Source of the DNA: Vogesella aquatica
GTDB taxonomy: Bacteria; Pseudomonadota; Gammaproteobacteria; Burkholderiales; Chromobacteriaceae
Assembly: GCF_028548455.1 (NCBI RefSeq)
Contig: NZ_JAQQLF010000001.1
Location: 1-64,000, forward strand
Direction: 5' to 3'
Length of the DNA: 64,000 nt
Every line of letters starts with the position of its first letter. The stretch's first letter is position 1. The notes beneath the pieces were generated by a model that was given only the letters and a program-made list of their open reading frames with translations, was not told the DNA's origin and searched no databases. The translations under genes and the position numbers were made by a program. Shown here piece after piece: positions 1 to 8,812 of the stretch.

Positions 1-52
1 CCAGCAAGCTGTCCAGTAGTGCGTCAGGTACGTTGTGATTTTTCGAGCTCAT
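1..52 (-). CDS. IS256-family transposase, N-terminal fragment (continues outside window)
   Basis: Seventeen codons are visible, reading MSSKNHNVPDALLDSLL. This matches the usual opening of IS256-family (Mut-type) transposases, which have a conserved VPD-x-LLD-x-LL start. A strong Shine-Dalgarno, GGAGG, sits five bases upstream of the ATG. The DDE catalytic core lies outside the window, so activity cannot be judged. The gene is transcribed in the same direction as the adhesin it interrupts. Confidence 0.75.
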   Translation of the reverse strand, partial: MSSKNHNVPDALLDSLL

Positions 53-112
53 TGTGCCTCCAGACTAGGTAGCAGTTTCCTGCCAAATGTCCGTTTACAC
101 AAAATTCAGTAC
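1..112 (-). mobile_element. IS256-family insertion sequence, left part only
   Basis: The adhesin reading frame stops matching its own repeat units at about position 112. From there leftward the sequence carries a terminal region containing TTTTGTGTAAACGG, then a ribosome binding site and the start of a transposase. The TGTGTAAA stretch is typical of IS256-family ends. The element runs out of the window, so its right end, target duplication and full length cannot be seen. The boundary is inferred from where the Ig-like repeat consensus is lost, after the codon for the alanine of the usual TPAQ motif. Confidence 0.75.
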
Positions 113-3100
113 ACGCCCGGGTGACGCTCCACGTGCCGTCCGGCTTGACGGTGGTGGTGAGGGTTTCACCGGTGGGGCTGGTGACGGTGATGGTGTTACC
201 CGCCTCGCCGGTACCGCTGATGGTCGGCGTGCGGTCGTTGGTGATGCCGTCGCCCACCGTGCCGCTGTCGCTGGCCGGGTCGAGCTGGGCGCTCAGCGTC
301 GGCGCGGTGGTATCGATGATCACCGGCACCGTGGTGCTGCTGACATCGCCGGCCGGGCTGGTGGCAGTGACCGGGAAGTTGGCCGCGCCATTGGGCAGTG
401 GCTGCGTCGGGGTGACACTCCACTTGCCGTCGGCACCGGCAGTGGTGGTCAGCACTTCACCGGTGGGGCTGGTGACGCTGACGGTGGCGCCGGGCGTGGT
501 GGTGCCGCTGATGGTCGGCGTGCGGTCGTTGGTGATGCCGTCGCCCACCGCGCCGCTGTCGCTGGCCGGGTCGAGCTGGGCGGTCAGCGCCGGCGGGGTA
601 CCCAGGCTGTAGCCTTCGCTGTCGCTTACCGTGGTGTGGTTGCCGGCGGCGTCGGTGGTGGTCACGCTGGCATCGATGGTCTTGTCGCTATCGGCCACCA
701 GGTCGGCACCGGGTACGTTGATGCTGAAGGTCTTGTCGGCCGCCACGGTGCCGGTGAACTGTTTGCCATTCACCGTCAGGGTGACGGTGTCGCCCACTTT
801 TACATCGGCCCCTACGCTGCCGGTCACCGGCACCGGCTGCCCGGCTTCGCTGGCGTTGATGACGTCGTCGGCGGTGATGTTGGCGTCCAGCGTGATGCTG
901 GCCAGCGGCGGTGTGGTGTCGATGGTCACCGGCACGCTGCTGCTGGCGGTGTTGCCGGCCGGGTCGGTGGCGGTCACTTCGAAGTTGGCCGCACCGTCCG
1001 GCAGCGGCTGCGCCGGGGTGACGCTCCAGCTGCCGTCCGGCTTGACGGTGGTGGTCAGCACTTCGCCGGTGGGGCTGGTGACGCTGACGGTATTACCCGG
1101 CTCGCCGGTGCCGCTGATGGTCGGCGTGTTGTCGTTGGTGATGCCGTCGCCCGGCGTGCCGCTGTCGCTGGCCGGGTCGAGCTGGGCGCTCAGCGTCGGC
1201 GCGGTGGTATCGATGCGCGCACTATCGGTGGCCACATTGGACGGGTTGCCGGCGGCGTCGGTGACCTGGGCGCTCACCGTGAGGGTGCTGCCACTGGCCG
1301 GGGCCTGCAGCTCGACGATGACCTGGCCGGCGGCGATCTGCGCCGGGGTCAGCGTGATGGCCTGGGTAGCGTTGCCGTTGGCGCTGACGGTGAGCAAGTC
1401 TCCGGCGATGGCGCCGGCCGGCAGGGTGATGGTGACACCCACACTGCCTTGCAGCTCGCCCAGGTTGATCACGCCGTCGTTGTTGGCGTCTTCGCTGATG
1501 CTGATGCTGACGCCACCCAGGTCACTGCGGTCCACTTTGGCGCTATCACTACCTGGCGCGCTGTGGTTGCCGGCGGCGTCGACGATGACGGCGCTGACGT
1601 CCAGCATGGTGTCTTGCGCCGGCAGCGGCGTGGTGGCGCTGACGTAGCCGTTGGCCTGGTCGGCGGCGCTGATCACCACGTTCTGGGTGACGCCGTTGAC
1701 GGTGATCTGCACGGTATCGCCGATGGCCACCTTGCTGCCGTCAAACGCCACCTTCAAGTCGACCGGGCCCTTGGCTTCGCTGGCGTTGATGAAGCCGTCG
1801 TTGTTGGCGTCTTCGCTGATGGTAACGGTCGGTGCCGCGCCCGCGTTGGGAACGGCGCTATCGATGGTCACCGGCACGCTGCTGCTGGCGGTGTTGCCGG
1901 CCGGGTCGGTGGCGGTCACTTCGAAGTTGGCCGCACCGTCCGGCAGCGGCTGCGCCGGGGTGACGCTCCACGTGCCGTCCGGCTTGACGGTGGTGGTGAG
2001 GGTTTCGCCGGTGGGGCTGGTGACGGTGATGGTGTTACCCGCCTCGCCGGTGCCGCTGATGGTCGGCGTGCGGTCGTTGGTGATGCCGTCCCCCACCGTG
2101 CCGCTGTCGCTGGCCGGGTCGAGCCGGGCAGTGACGGTGGGCGGTGTGGTATCGACGCGATAGCCCTCGGTAGTGGTGGCCGTAGTGCGGTTGCCGGCGG
2201 CGTCGGTGGTGGTCACGCTGGCGTCGATGGTCTTGTCGCTATCGGCCACCAGGTCGGCACCGGGTACGTTGATGCTGAAGGTCTTGTCGGCCGCCACGGT
2301 ACCGGTGAACTGTTTGCCATTCACCGTCAGGGTGACGGTGTCGCCCACTTTTACATCGGCCCCTACGCTACCGGTCACCGGCACCAGCTGCCCGGCTTCG
2401 CTGGCGTTGATGACGTCGTCGGCGGTGATGTTGGCGTCCAGCGTGATGCTGGCCAGCGGCGGCGTGGTGTCGATGGTCACCGGTACGCTGCTGCTGGTGG
2501 TGTTGCCGGCCGGGTCGGTGGCGGTCACTTCGAAGTTGGCCGCACCGTCCGGCAGCGGCTGCGCCGGGGTGACGCTCCAGCTGCCGTCCGGCTTGACGGT
2601 GGTGGTCAGCACTTCGCCGGAGGGGCTGGTGACGGTGACGGTGTTGCCCGGCTCGCCGGTGCCGCTGATGGTCGGCGTGCGGTCGTTGGTGATGCCGTCG
2701 CCCACCGTGCCGCTGTCGCTGGCCGGGTCGAGGAAAACAGTCAGAACGGGAGCTGTCCCATCCTGCACTAGCGGGGCCAGGGGGGCATCATCAGCCAAGG
2801 CAACACTGGTAGCGGCATCCGACACAAGCCGGGTACTGAGCGACAGTGTCTGGATAGTTTCGGCAACACGTGCGATACGAACAAATGAACTGCCGCCATC
2901 CTCGCCCGGGCCACCAGTCAAACCTGCTGCGGTGGCCTCAAGCTGCTGCAAGGGATCTTGCGAATTTTCAAGTGCGGCCAATACATTGCGGGCATCATGA
3001 TTGAGGGGTGCAATGGCTGTATCGGTGGCATCCATCGAGGCGTGAGAAAATACATCATCGGTAATATTGATACTGCGCTCGTCCACCACTCTGACAATAT

Positions 3101-3272
3101 CGCCGCTCATGCCACGAAGTTCAATAAATGCATCAGCTGGCACAACAATTCGCTCACCAGAAAAAACCCTGTCGCCTAGCTGTAAAACCCGGGTTGTGCC
3201 ATCTGCCGCTACAGCCAGGATTTTTCCGGAAAGTGCTACGACTGTAGCTTGAACGTTTGCAGTATTAGCCAT
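24..3272 (-). CDS. LapA-like type I secreted adhesin with retention module, C-terminus lost to an IS
   Basis: This is a large surface adhesin of the LapA/BapA kind, expected to be exported by the ABC/HlyD pair encoded upstream. Residues 1 to about 130 are a retention module (TVVALSGKILAVAADG, then LGDRVFSGERI), followed by a TAAG site at about residues 114-117 of the type cut by LapG proteases. The rest is bacterial Ig-like repeats: five copies of a unit beginning LDPASDSGT, two of a unit beginning ASITLDANITADDV, and two beginning ISEDANNDG. After TWSVT the frame runs into IS DNA and stops about 30 codons later, so the distal repeats and the C-terminal secretion signal are missing here. I chose the MANTANVQ start over a start 12 codons earlier because the earlier codons lie in a hairpin. 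Confidence 0.85.
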   Translation of the reverse strand: MANTANVQATVVALSGKILAVAADGTTRVLQLGDRVFSGERIVVPADAFIELRGMSGDIVRVVDERSINITDDVFSHASMDATDTAIAPLNHDARNVLAALENSQDPLQQLEATAAGLTGGPGEDGGSSFVRIARVAETIQTLSLSTRLVSDAATSVALADDAPLAPLVQDGTAPVLTVFLDPASDSGTVGDGITNDRTPTISGTGEPGNTVTVTSPSGEVLTTTVKPDGSWSVTPAQPLPDGAANFEVTATDPAGNTTSSSVPVTIDTTPPLASITLDANITADDVINASEAGQLVPVTGSVGADVKVGDTVTLTVNGKQFTGTVAADKTFSINVPGADLVADSDKTIDASVTTTDAAGNRTTATTTEGYRVDTTPPTVTARLDPASDSGTVGDGITNDRTPTISGTGEAGNTITVTSPTGETLTTTVKPDGTWSVTPAQPLPDGAANFEVTATDPAGNTASSSVPVTIDSAVPNAGAAPTVTISEDANNDGFINASEAKGPVDLKVAFDGSKVAIGDTVQITVNGVTQNVVISAADQANGYVSATTPLPAQDTMLDVSAVIVDAAGNHSAPGSDSAKVDRSDLGGVSISISEDANNDGVINLGELQGSVGVTITLPAGAIAGDLLTVSANGNATQAITLTPAQIAAGQVIVELQAPASGSTLTVSAQVTDAAGNPSNVATDSARIDTTAPTLSAQLDPASDSGTPGDGITNDNTPTISGTGEPGNTVSVTSPTGEVLTTTVKPDGSWSVTPAQPLPDGAANFEVTATDPAGNTASSSVPVTIDTTPPLASITLDANITADDVINASEAGQPVPVTGSVGADVKVGDTVTLTVNGKQFTGTVAADKTFSINVPGADLVADSDKTIDASVTTTDAAGNHTTVSDSEGYSLGTPPALTAQLDPASDSGAVGDGITNDRTPTISGTTTPGATVSVTSPTGEVLTTTAGADGKWSVTPTQPLPNGAANFPVTATSPAGDVSSTTVPVIIDTTAPTLSAQLDPASDSGTVGDGITNDRTPTISGTGEAGNTITVTSPTGETLTTTVKPDGTWSVTRACTEFCVNGHLAGNCYLVWRHNELEKSQRT
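112..2735 (-). repeat. Coding tandem Ig-like repeats, near-identical at DNA level
   Basis: Long blocks recur with few changes. The stretch from about 615 to 1110 matches that from about 2180 to 2680, and the roughly 200-base unit around 940-1150 recurs at about 1870-2120 and 2480-2730. The repeats encode the Ig-like domains of the adhesin. Such identity points to recent duplication or gene conversion and makes the array prone to copy-number change and mis-assembly. Confidence 0.85.
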
Positions 3273-3279
3273 GATGAAA

Positions 3280-3319
3280 GCCCCAAACATTGTTGCGATA
3301 CTCAACAATGTATTGGGGC
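3280..3319 (-). promoter_or_regulatory. Hairpin over the adhesin translation start region
   Basis: An inverted repeat has arms 3280-3295 and 3303-3319, with a 7-base loop and one bulged base. It lies between the regulator stop and the adhesin start. On the minus strand the distal arm ends GGGGC followed by TTTC, eight bases before the ATG. It therefore includes the only purine-rich stretch that could serve as ribosome binding site, and it also resembles a weak terminator. It may be an attenuator or may limit adhesin translation. Confidence 0.65.
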
Positions 3320-3357
3320 TTTCAGGGACTACCTATTGTACTAACGGGCAAAATTCT

Positions 3358-3957
3358 TCAGGCGGCTAATTTCAATAGTAACTGTATCCTGTCAGATACA
3401 TCGAATTTTGCAAAAATAGCTGTCAGGTGTGCTTTAACTGTCCGTTCTGATATATCCATTTCTTTGGCAATCAATTTATTGCTATTCCCCATTTTCAGGT
3501 ACTGCACAACTTCACGCTCCCTTTCGGTAAGTTGTGCCATTAAATCATGCTGTGGTTTTGCCATTTGGCCAAAGCGTGCACAAAGTTGCTGCATCAGGCC
3601 GACACCTACCCACAGGCCACCGGACTCAACAACAGCCATGGTCTGCCGTAACGTTTCTGGCGCAGAAAAAGCATGTAGATAAGCCGCAGCACCATGACCA
3701 AGCCAATCCACGGCGGCAGCATCATTCGGCGTACTGCTCAGTACAATGACCCGCACCGAGCCAAAATCACCTTTGCATAATCTCTTGATCAGATCCGGAT
3801 CCTGATTCTCGCCATCAACCCAGACAAGATCACCCTGTCGGAACCGGGTATTACTTGGCAAATCCCACAATGAAGGTTGAACTTCTATAAAACTACCCAG
3901 CGCTGCAGCCAAATGCTCTTGCAAAGAAATACTGGATGATATTAATAAGGTATACAT
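3358..3957 (-). CDS. LuxR-type response regulator of the adhesin operon
   Basis: A protein of about 199 residues. Residues 1 to about 120 are a receiver-like region, though not clearly a standard phospho-acceptor domain. The C-terminal part is a clear LuxR/FixJ helix-turn-helix: LTEREREVVQYLKMG, then KLIAKEMDISERTVKAHL. The ATG used here is one base after the stop of the HlyD-family gene; a GTG four codons earlier would overlap that gene. Its place between the secretion genes and the adhesin suggests it controls biofilm or adhesin expression. The signal and any partner kinase are not in the window. Confidence 0.8.
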   Translation of the reverse strand: MYTLLISSSISLQEHLAAALGSFIEVQPSLWDLPSNTRFRQGDLVWVDGENQDPDLIKRLCKGDFGSVRVIVLSSTPNDAAAVDWLGHGAAAYLHAFSAPETLRQTMAVVESGGLWVGVGLMQQLCARFGQMAKPQHDLMAQLTEREREVVQYLKMGNSNKLIAKEMDISERTVKAHLTAIFAKFDVSDRIQLLLKLAA

Positions 3958-3958
3958 A

Positions 3959-5356
3959 TTATCGCTCACTCAATGCCTGTGCTTTCGCCCGCAAAACAGG
4001 CTTGAGCAAATAATTCAGCACACTTTTATTACCGGTAATGATATCCACCTCAGCGGTCATGCCCGGGATGATGGGCAATTTACCCTGATTACCAATATGC
4101 GATGAATCCGTCTTCACACGTACAACATAATAGGTATTACCCTTCTCGTCCGTAATCGAGTCGGCGCCGATTTGCTGCAGGGAGCCCTTCAACCCGCCAT
4201 AGATTGTAGAGTCGTAGGCCGTGAAACGCACAAACACGCGCTGACCTGGGTGCAGGAAGGCAATATCGCGTGGCGAGATTTTGGCTTCGATAAGCAGGGA
4301 CTCATCCAGTGGCACGATCTCCAGGATATCCCGCCCAGGCTGCACCACTCCACCCACGGTATTCACCAGCAAGCGCTTGACCTCGCCACGCACGGGCGAG
4401 CGCACCTCGGTCAGTTTTACCTTGTCCTGCAAAGCGGCATTGCCCGCACCCAGCGTACCGAGCTTGGCCAAGGTTTCGGAGAGCTCGGTACTGGCCTGGT
4501 TACGGAAAGTGAGCTCGACTTCCTGAATCTTGCGCGATGCTTCGCTGATGGCTGACTGGATCTTTGGTACCTGCGCATTGGACATATCGCGTTCACCACG
4601 GTAGCGCGATACATCCCGCTCCAGGCGCAGGATATCTACTTCCGACACCGCGCCAGACTTCAACAGGGGGCGGGTCACATTCAACTCGCGCTGCGTCAGC
4701 TCCAGCCCTTGGTTGGCCTGGTCGCGCCGGGCACGTGCCTCGTTCAGCTCCTGACTGCGCTGCGCCAATTGTTGTCGGGCAATGGAAAGATTAGCCTCCA
4801 GCTCCATTCTTTTAGATTGGTAGAGATCCATTTCCTGGCGTGCGATTTCTGGGGCTCGGGCGGTGACTTCAGGGGGCAGGCTGAACGGCTTACCCTCGGA
4901 CAAAGCACGCAAGCGCGCGGCCTTGGCCTGCAAGGACAACAGCTGGGACTGGTTTTCGTTCAGCGACGACACAAAGCGGGTATTGTCGACCTGCAGCAGC
5001 AGTTGGCCGCGGTCGACGATATCGCCCTCTTTCACCAGGATTTTCGATACCACACCACCGTCCAGGCTTTGCAAATGTTGCACCTGGCTGGTGGGCACCA
5101 CCTTGCCCTCACCACGAGCCACTTCGTCCAGCGTGGCAAAGGCTGACCAAAGCAGGGCGCACACGATAAACAGACCGATGGTCCAGATGAACAAGCGCGG
5201 GCGACGCGGATCCTGGGTCAGGATGGCCCACTCGGCATCTGATGCAAAATCTTGCCGGTCTTGCAGGTCTTCTGCCGACGACCAGCCCAGAATCTTCTGG
5301 ATCAGCGGGTTGCTGGTATTACGCAGCTTCTCCAACATGCTACTTAGCCATTTCAT
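3959..5356 (-). CDS. HlyD/LapC-family type I secretion membrane fusion protein
   Basis: Periplasmic adaptor of a type I secretion system, linking the inner-membrane ABC exporter to an outer-membrane TolC-like channel. It has 465 residues, with one transmembrane segment near residues 52-72 (LFIWTIGLFIVCALLW), a biotinyl-lipoyl-like part (VSKILVKEGDIVDRGQLL), a long coiled coil at about residues 110-290, and a beta-barrel end (SPVRGEVKRL, PGMTAEVDI) as usual for HlyD proteins. Its start overlaps the stop of the ABC gene by four bases (ATGA), so the two are translationally coupled. A good GGGAGGG ribosome site precedes the ATG. No TolC-type gene is present in the window. Confidence 0.92.
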   Translation of the reverse strand: MKWLSSMLEKLRNTSNPLIQKILGWSSAEDLQDRQDFASDAEWAILTQDPRRPRLFIWTIGLFIVCALLWSAFATLDEVARGEGKVVPTSQVQHLQSLDGGVVSKILVKEGDIVDRGQLLLQVDNTRFVSSLNENQSQLLSLQAKAARLRALSEGKPFSLPPEVTARAPEIARQEMDLYQSKRMELEANLSIARQQLAQRSQELNEARARRDQANQGLELTQRELNVTRPLLKSGAVSEVDILRLERDVSRYRGERDMSNAQVPKIQSAISEASRKIQEVELTFRNQASTELSETLAKLGTLGAGNAALQDKVKLTEVRSPVRGEVKRLLVNTVGGVVQPGRDILEIVPLDESLLIEAKISPRDIAFLHPGQRVFVRFTAYDSTIYGGLKGSLQQIGADSITDEKGNTYYVVRVKTDSSHIGNQGKLPIIPGMTAEVDIITGNKSVLNYLLKPVLRAKAQALSER

Positions 5357-7521
5357 GCTTGCGCCCTCCCCACTTTACCCTGCTGCAGGGCCAGTACGAC
5401 TTCTTGCTTGGGGCCATCAGCCAGAATGCGGCCTTGATCAATGACGATAATCCGGTCCACCAGATCCAGTAGTGCCGTGTGGTGAGTAACAAGAATCAGG
5501 GTTTTGCCGGCCACGATTTTCTCGAATGTGCGCTTCATGGCCGCTTCGGTACTGTGATCCATATTGCTGGTGGGCTCATCCAGCAACAATATCGGTGGCG
5601 CATTCAGTAGCGCACGGGCAATGGTGATCGCTTTACGCTGCCCGCCAGACAGCGACTCGCCACGCTCGCCGATGACCATATCAAAGCCATCCGGGTGCGC
5701 GTTGATAAACTCGGTCAAGCCGGCCAGCTCGGCTGCTGCTGCAATGGTGGCATCGTGCACATGGGGCTGACCCATGCTGATGTTCTGGCGCAAGGTGCCA
5801 TAGAACAGCACCGGGTCTTGCGAAACATAACCGACATGGCGGCGCAGCTCGGCCGGGTCGACCTGCTGTACGTTAACGCCATCGATACGTACCGCACCCT
5901 GCTGCGTCTGATAAAGCCCCATGACCAGCTTCTGGATCGTGGACTTGCCCGAGCCAACCCGGCCCAGAATGGCGACCCGCTCCCCAGCCTTGATACGGAA
6001 CGTTACATTATGCAAAGCACCGAGCGGGCTGTTCGGGTAAGTAAAGTCCACGCTGTTGAACTCGATATCACCCTTGAAGTGTGTGCGGTGGAAGAACGTG
6101 CTTTCGTGTTCACGCTCCACCGGTTGCTTCATCATGCCTTCTAGCGATGTCAGAGACGATTTCGCATTGTTGTACTGCGACATCAACCCGGTTACCGCGC
6201 CCAGCGGCGCAATTGCCCGGCCAGCAAGCATCGAGCAGGCGATCAAGCCACCTACCGAGGTTTGGCCTTCCTTGATCAGATAAACGCCCACAATCAGGAT
6301 CGCCACGGACATCAGTTGCTGGATAAAAGCTGCCAGGTTCATGGTAACGGCAGACAAAAACTTGAGACGGCTACCGATCTGGGCCAGAAAAAGTGTGGCC
6401 TTTTCCCAGCGGCCTTGCAGCTCGCCTTCCGCACTCAGCGTTTTTACGGTTTCCAGACCCACCAGGCTCTCCACCAGATGCGCGTTCCGCTGTGCGGAGG
6501 CGCGGAAGGTGCTTTCTGACAGTTCGTGCATCTTGGCTTGCACAATGTAGGCCAGCAACAGCATGAGCACGATGGCCACCACTGGGGGAATCACCATCCA
6601 CGGGGAGATCCACAGCATCACAAACAGGAACAGCAGGGCGAAAGGCACGTCGACCAGGGTAGTAATCGTGGCTGACGCAATAAAATCGCGTAATGATTCA
6701 AAAGCACGCAGGTTGGCCGCAAATGCCCCGACCGAAGCCGGACGGGCTTCCATGCGGATGCCCAGCACACGCTCCATGATCAGTGCCGACAGCATGACGT
6801 CTACCCGTTTGCCCGCCAGATCGATCAGGTAGCCACGCGTCAGTTTCAACACAAAGTCGAACACCAGCATGAGCACGACACCCGCAGCCAGTACCCACAG
6901 CGTATCAAACGCCATATTGGGTACTACACGGTCGTACACATTCATGGAAAACAGCGGGAAAGCCAGGGCAAAAAAGTTAACAAAGAAGGCGGCAATCAGT
7001 GCATCGCGATAGAGCGGGCGGCCTTGCAAAACGGCATGCCAGAACCAGTGTTCGCTGCGAGCCTTTTGCAACTCCGGCACACGCTTTTCGAAACGGAAGC
7101 GCGGCTTCACGACGATAGCCAGGCCGGTATAGATGGCCTGCAACTCTTCCAGCGTCATCACCTGGATCGACTCTGGCAGCTCGCCGGGGCTGATGTGGAA
7201 GCTGCCATCGCTGCCCACTTCCCGCAGCAAGCAGGCCTGGTCATTTTTCAATATCAGCACCGCAGGCAACAATACCGCCGGCAGCTGATTCAACGGACGA
7301 CGCAATACCCGGGAAGCCAAACCAGCGCGGCGTGCCGCACGCGAAAACATGGAGGGGCTCAGGCGCTGGTCTTCCATGGGAATACCCGCGATCAGCGAAT
7401 CTCGCGTAGTGGTGACACCATGTAGGCGAGTCAGCTCGAACAGACAATCCAGCAGGGGGTCGAGGTGCGTGGCACGCAGGGTGATCCCTGCGGTAGTGGG
7501 GCTAGTTTCAGGCTTATCCAT
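5353..7521 (-). CDS. Type I secretion permease/ATPase (LapB-like)
   Basis: Inner-membrane ABC exporter of 722 residues, first gene of the adhesin operon. Residues 1 to about 130 form a C39-peptidase-like domain without the catalytic cysteine, as in LapB/HlyB exporters that do not cleave their substrate. A six-helix membrane domain follows (about residues 160-430). The ATPase has Walker A GRVGSGKST, signature LSGGQRKAITIARALL and Walker B ILLLDEPTSNMD. Given the adjacent adhesin, its substrate is very probably that protein. The gene is followed directly by the HlyD-family gene with a four-base overlap. Confidence 0.93.
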   Translation of the reverse strand: MDKPETSPTTAGITLRATHLDPLLDCLFELTRLHGVTTTRDSLIAGIPMEDQRLSPSMFSRAARRAGLASRVLRRPLNQLPAVLLPAVLILKNDQACLLREVGSDGSFHISPGELPESIQVMTLEELQAIYTGLAIVVKPRFRFEKRVPELQKARSEHWFWHAVLQGRPLYRDALIAAFFVNFFALAFPLFSMNVYDRVVPNMAFDTLWVLAAGVVLMLVFDFVLKLTRGYLIDLAGKRVDVMLSALIMERVLGIRMEARPASVGAFAANLRAFESLRDFIASATITTLVDVPFALLFLFVMLWISPWMVIPPVVAIVLMLLLAYIVQAKMHELSESTFRASAQRNAHLVESLVGLETVKTLSAEGELQGRWEKATLFLAQIGSRLKFLSAVTMNLAAFIQQLMSVAILIVGVYLIKEGQTSVGGLIACSMLAGRAIAPLGAVTGLMSQYNNAKSSLTSLEGMMKQPVEREHESTFFHRTHFKGDIEFNSVDFTYPNSPLGALHNVTFRIKAGERVAILGRVGSGKSTIQKLVMGLYQTQQGAVRIDGVNVQQVDPAELRRHVGYVSQDPVLFYGTLRQNISMGQPHVHDATIAAAAELAGLTEFINAHPDGFDMVIGERGESLSGGQRKAITIARALLNAPPILLLDEPTSNMDHSTEAAMKRTFEKIVAGKTLILVTHHTALLDLVDRIIVIDQGRILADGPKQEVVLALQQGKVGRAQA

Positions 7522-7596
7522 ACGCTCTTTTCAAGGTGTGGCCTTGCTTTTCGTTATTCGGCAGCTCGCTGTGCGGCACTTTTTTATATCGGAGAT

Positions 7597-7625
7597 ATTA
7601 TCAACAAGGCATGCGAAACCTGCAA
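7597..7625 (-). promoter_or_regulatory. Possible promoter of the adhesin secretion operon
   Basis: On the minus strand a TTGCAG and a GATAAT are separated by 17 bases, about 75 bases upstream of the exporter ATG. The -10 matches the sigma-70 consensus in five of six bases; the -35 is weak. The surrounding leader is AT-rich. This is the best candidate in the 210-base gap and is unproven. Confidence 0.45.
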
Positions 7626-7688
7626 GCATCATTTGATTGATCTTTAACAATCTATTGCCAATTATGGAATGTGCATTCTGAAAAGAAA

Positions 7689-7709
7689 AAGCCAGCATTG
7701 CGCTGGCTT
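7689..7709 (-). terminator. Intrinsic terminator after the DUF2069 gene
   Basis: An 8-base-pair stem (AAGCCAGC / GCTGGCTT) with a 5-base loop is followed on the minus strand by TTTCTTTTC. It ends the his-tat run about 20 bases after the last stop codon. Confidence 0.85.
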
Positions 7710-7731
7710 AGCATAACGAAGATTACCTACC

Positions 7732-8094
7732 TTAGGATGACAGTTGTAGCCGTTTGGCTCTTACATACAACACCACGCTGCCGAAAAACAGCACGGTGAG
7801 GCCAACTTCCATCATGGCAAGCTGCTGGGACAAACCACCATCGCCCCAGGCCCGCATCACGCCTTCAGCAAAAAAAGCCAGGATAAACATACTGGACCAC
7901 TGGTAGGTATACACCCGCTCTTTCAACACACCCATCAGCGGCAGCAGCAACAGTACTGACTTCAATACCAGCCAAGAGCCCCCCGGGCGCAGCGGCGCCA
8001 GCCACAGCTCCCACGCCAGGTTCAACATGATCAGGGCCAGCAGGCTGAATACCGCACCCCAATGAAACGGTTTGGGGTTAGCCATTCGCCACAT
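7732..8094 (-). CDS. DUF2069 family membrane protein
   Basis: A protein of about 120 residues with four hydrophobic segments (AVFSLLALIMLNLAWELWL, SWLVLKSVLLLLPLMGVL, SSMFILAFFAEGVMRAWG and VGLTVLFFGSVVLYV). This is the pattern of the uncharacterised DUF2069 inner-membrane family of proteobacteria. The start overlaps the end of tatC by 17 bases; an ATG three codons later would overlap by 8. It is the last gene of the run before a terminator. Its function is unknown. Confidence 0.8.
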   Translation of the reverse strand: MWRMANPKPFHWGAVFSLLALIMLNLAWELWLAPLRPGGSWLVLKSVLLLLPLMGVLKERVYTYQWSSMFILAFFAEGVMRAWGDGGLSQQLAMMEVGLTVLFFGSVVLYVRAKRLQLSS

Positions 8095-8809
8095 CCGGTT
8101 TTTCCTTGTTTACCAGCATCGACATCACGATGCCTACTTCGTACAGCAACCACAACGGCACAGCCATCATGACCTGGGATAACACGTCAGGTGGCGTTAC
8201 CACGGCAGCCACCACAAACGCCCCGACGATGACATACGAGCGCCCTTCACGCAGCTGCTTGAGCTTGACGATCCCCATGCGGTTGAGTACCACCACAATC
8301 ACGGGGACTTCAAAAGTAATGCCGAACGCGACAAACATCCCCAGTGCAAACGACAAATATTTATCGATATCCGTCATCATGGCCACCCCTTCCGGGGTAT
8401 GCGCACTCATGAAACCGAATACCACCGGGAAAACGGCAAAGTAGGCAAAGGCCATACCGATCATGAACAACAGCACGCTGCTGACAATCAGCGGAACAAT
8501 CAGCTTTTTCTCGTGGTTGTACAACCCAGGTGCGATAAACGCCCAGATCTGGTACAGGGTATGCGGCAAAGTAGCCACAAACGCGACCAGCATGGTGACT
8601 TTCAGCGGCACGAAAAACGGTGCGGTCACTTCGGTGGCGATCATGCTGCTGTTTTGCGGCAGCACATCCAGCAGGGGCTTGGCAAACAGGTGATAGACAT
8701 CACCCGCCCACGGCACCATGGCCAGCAAGGCAACCAGCAGTACGACAGCAATACGCACCAGCCGGTTGCGCAGCTCGACCAGGTGCGCCAGTAAAGGTTG
8801 TTGATCCAT
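8078..8809 (-). CDS. tatC: Sec-independent protein translocase TatC
   Basis: Core membrane subunit of the twin-arginine translocase, which binds signal peptides of folded cargo together with TatB. It has 243 residues and six membrane spans. Family motifs include HLVELRNRLVR near the N-terminus, and the conserved periplasmic FFVPLK and FEVPV elements. It begins three bases beyond the tatB stop and overlaps the DUF2069 gene at its end. The order tatA-tatB-tatC after hisE and a HIT gene is common in betaproteobacteria. Confidence 0.97.
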   Translation of the reverse strand: MDQQPLLAHLVELRNRLVRIAVVLLVALLAMVPWAGDVYHLFAKPLLDVLPQNSSMIATEVTAPFFVPLKVTMLVAFVATLPHTLYQIWAFIAPGLYNHEKKLIVPLIVSSVLLFMIGMAFAYFAVFPVVFGFMSAHTPEGVAMMTDIDKYLSFALGMFVAFGITFEVPVIVVVLNRMGIVKLKQLREGRSYVIVGAFVVAAVVTPPDVLSQVMMAVPLWLLYEVGIVMSMLVNKEKPDVANG

Positions 8810-8812
8810 GTA

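Noticed and set aside
87-2771. Long open frames on the plus strand across the adhesin repeats
   Set aside because: They are low-complexity shadows of the repeat-rich adhesin on the minus strand, with no ribosome sites or family motifs.
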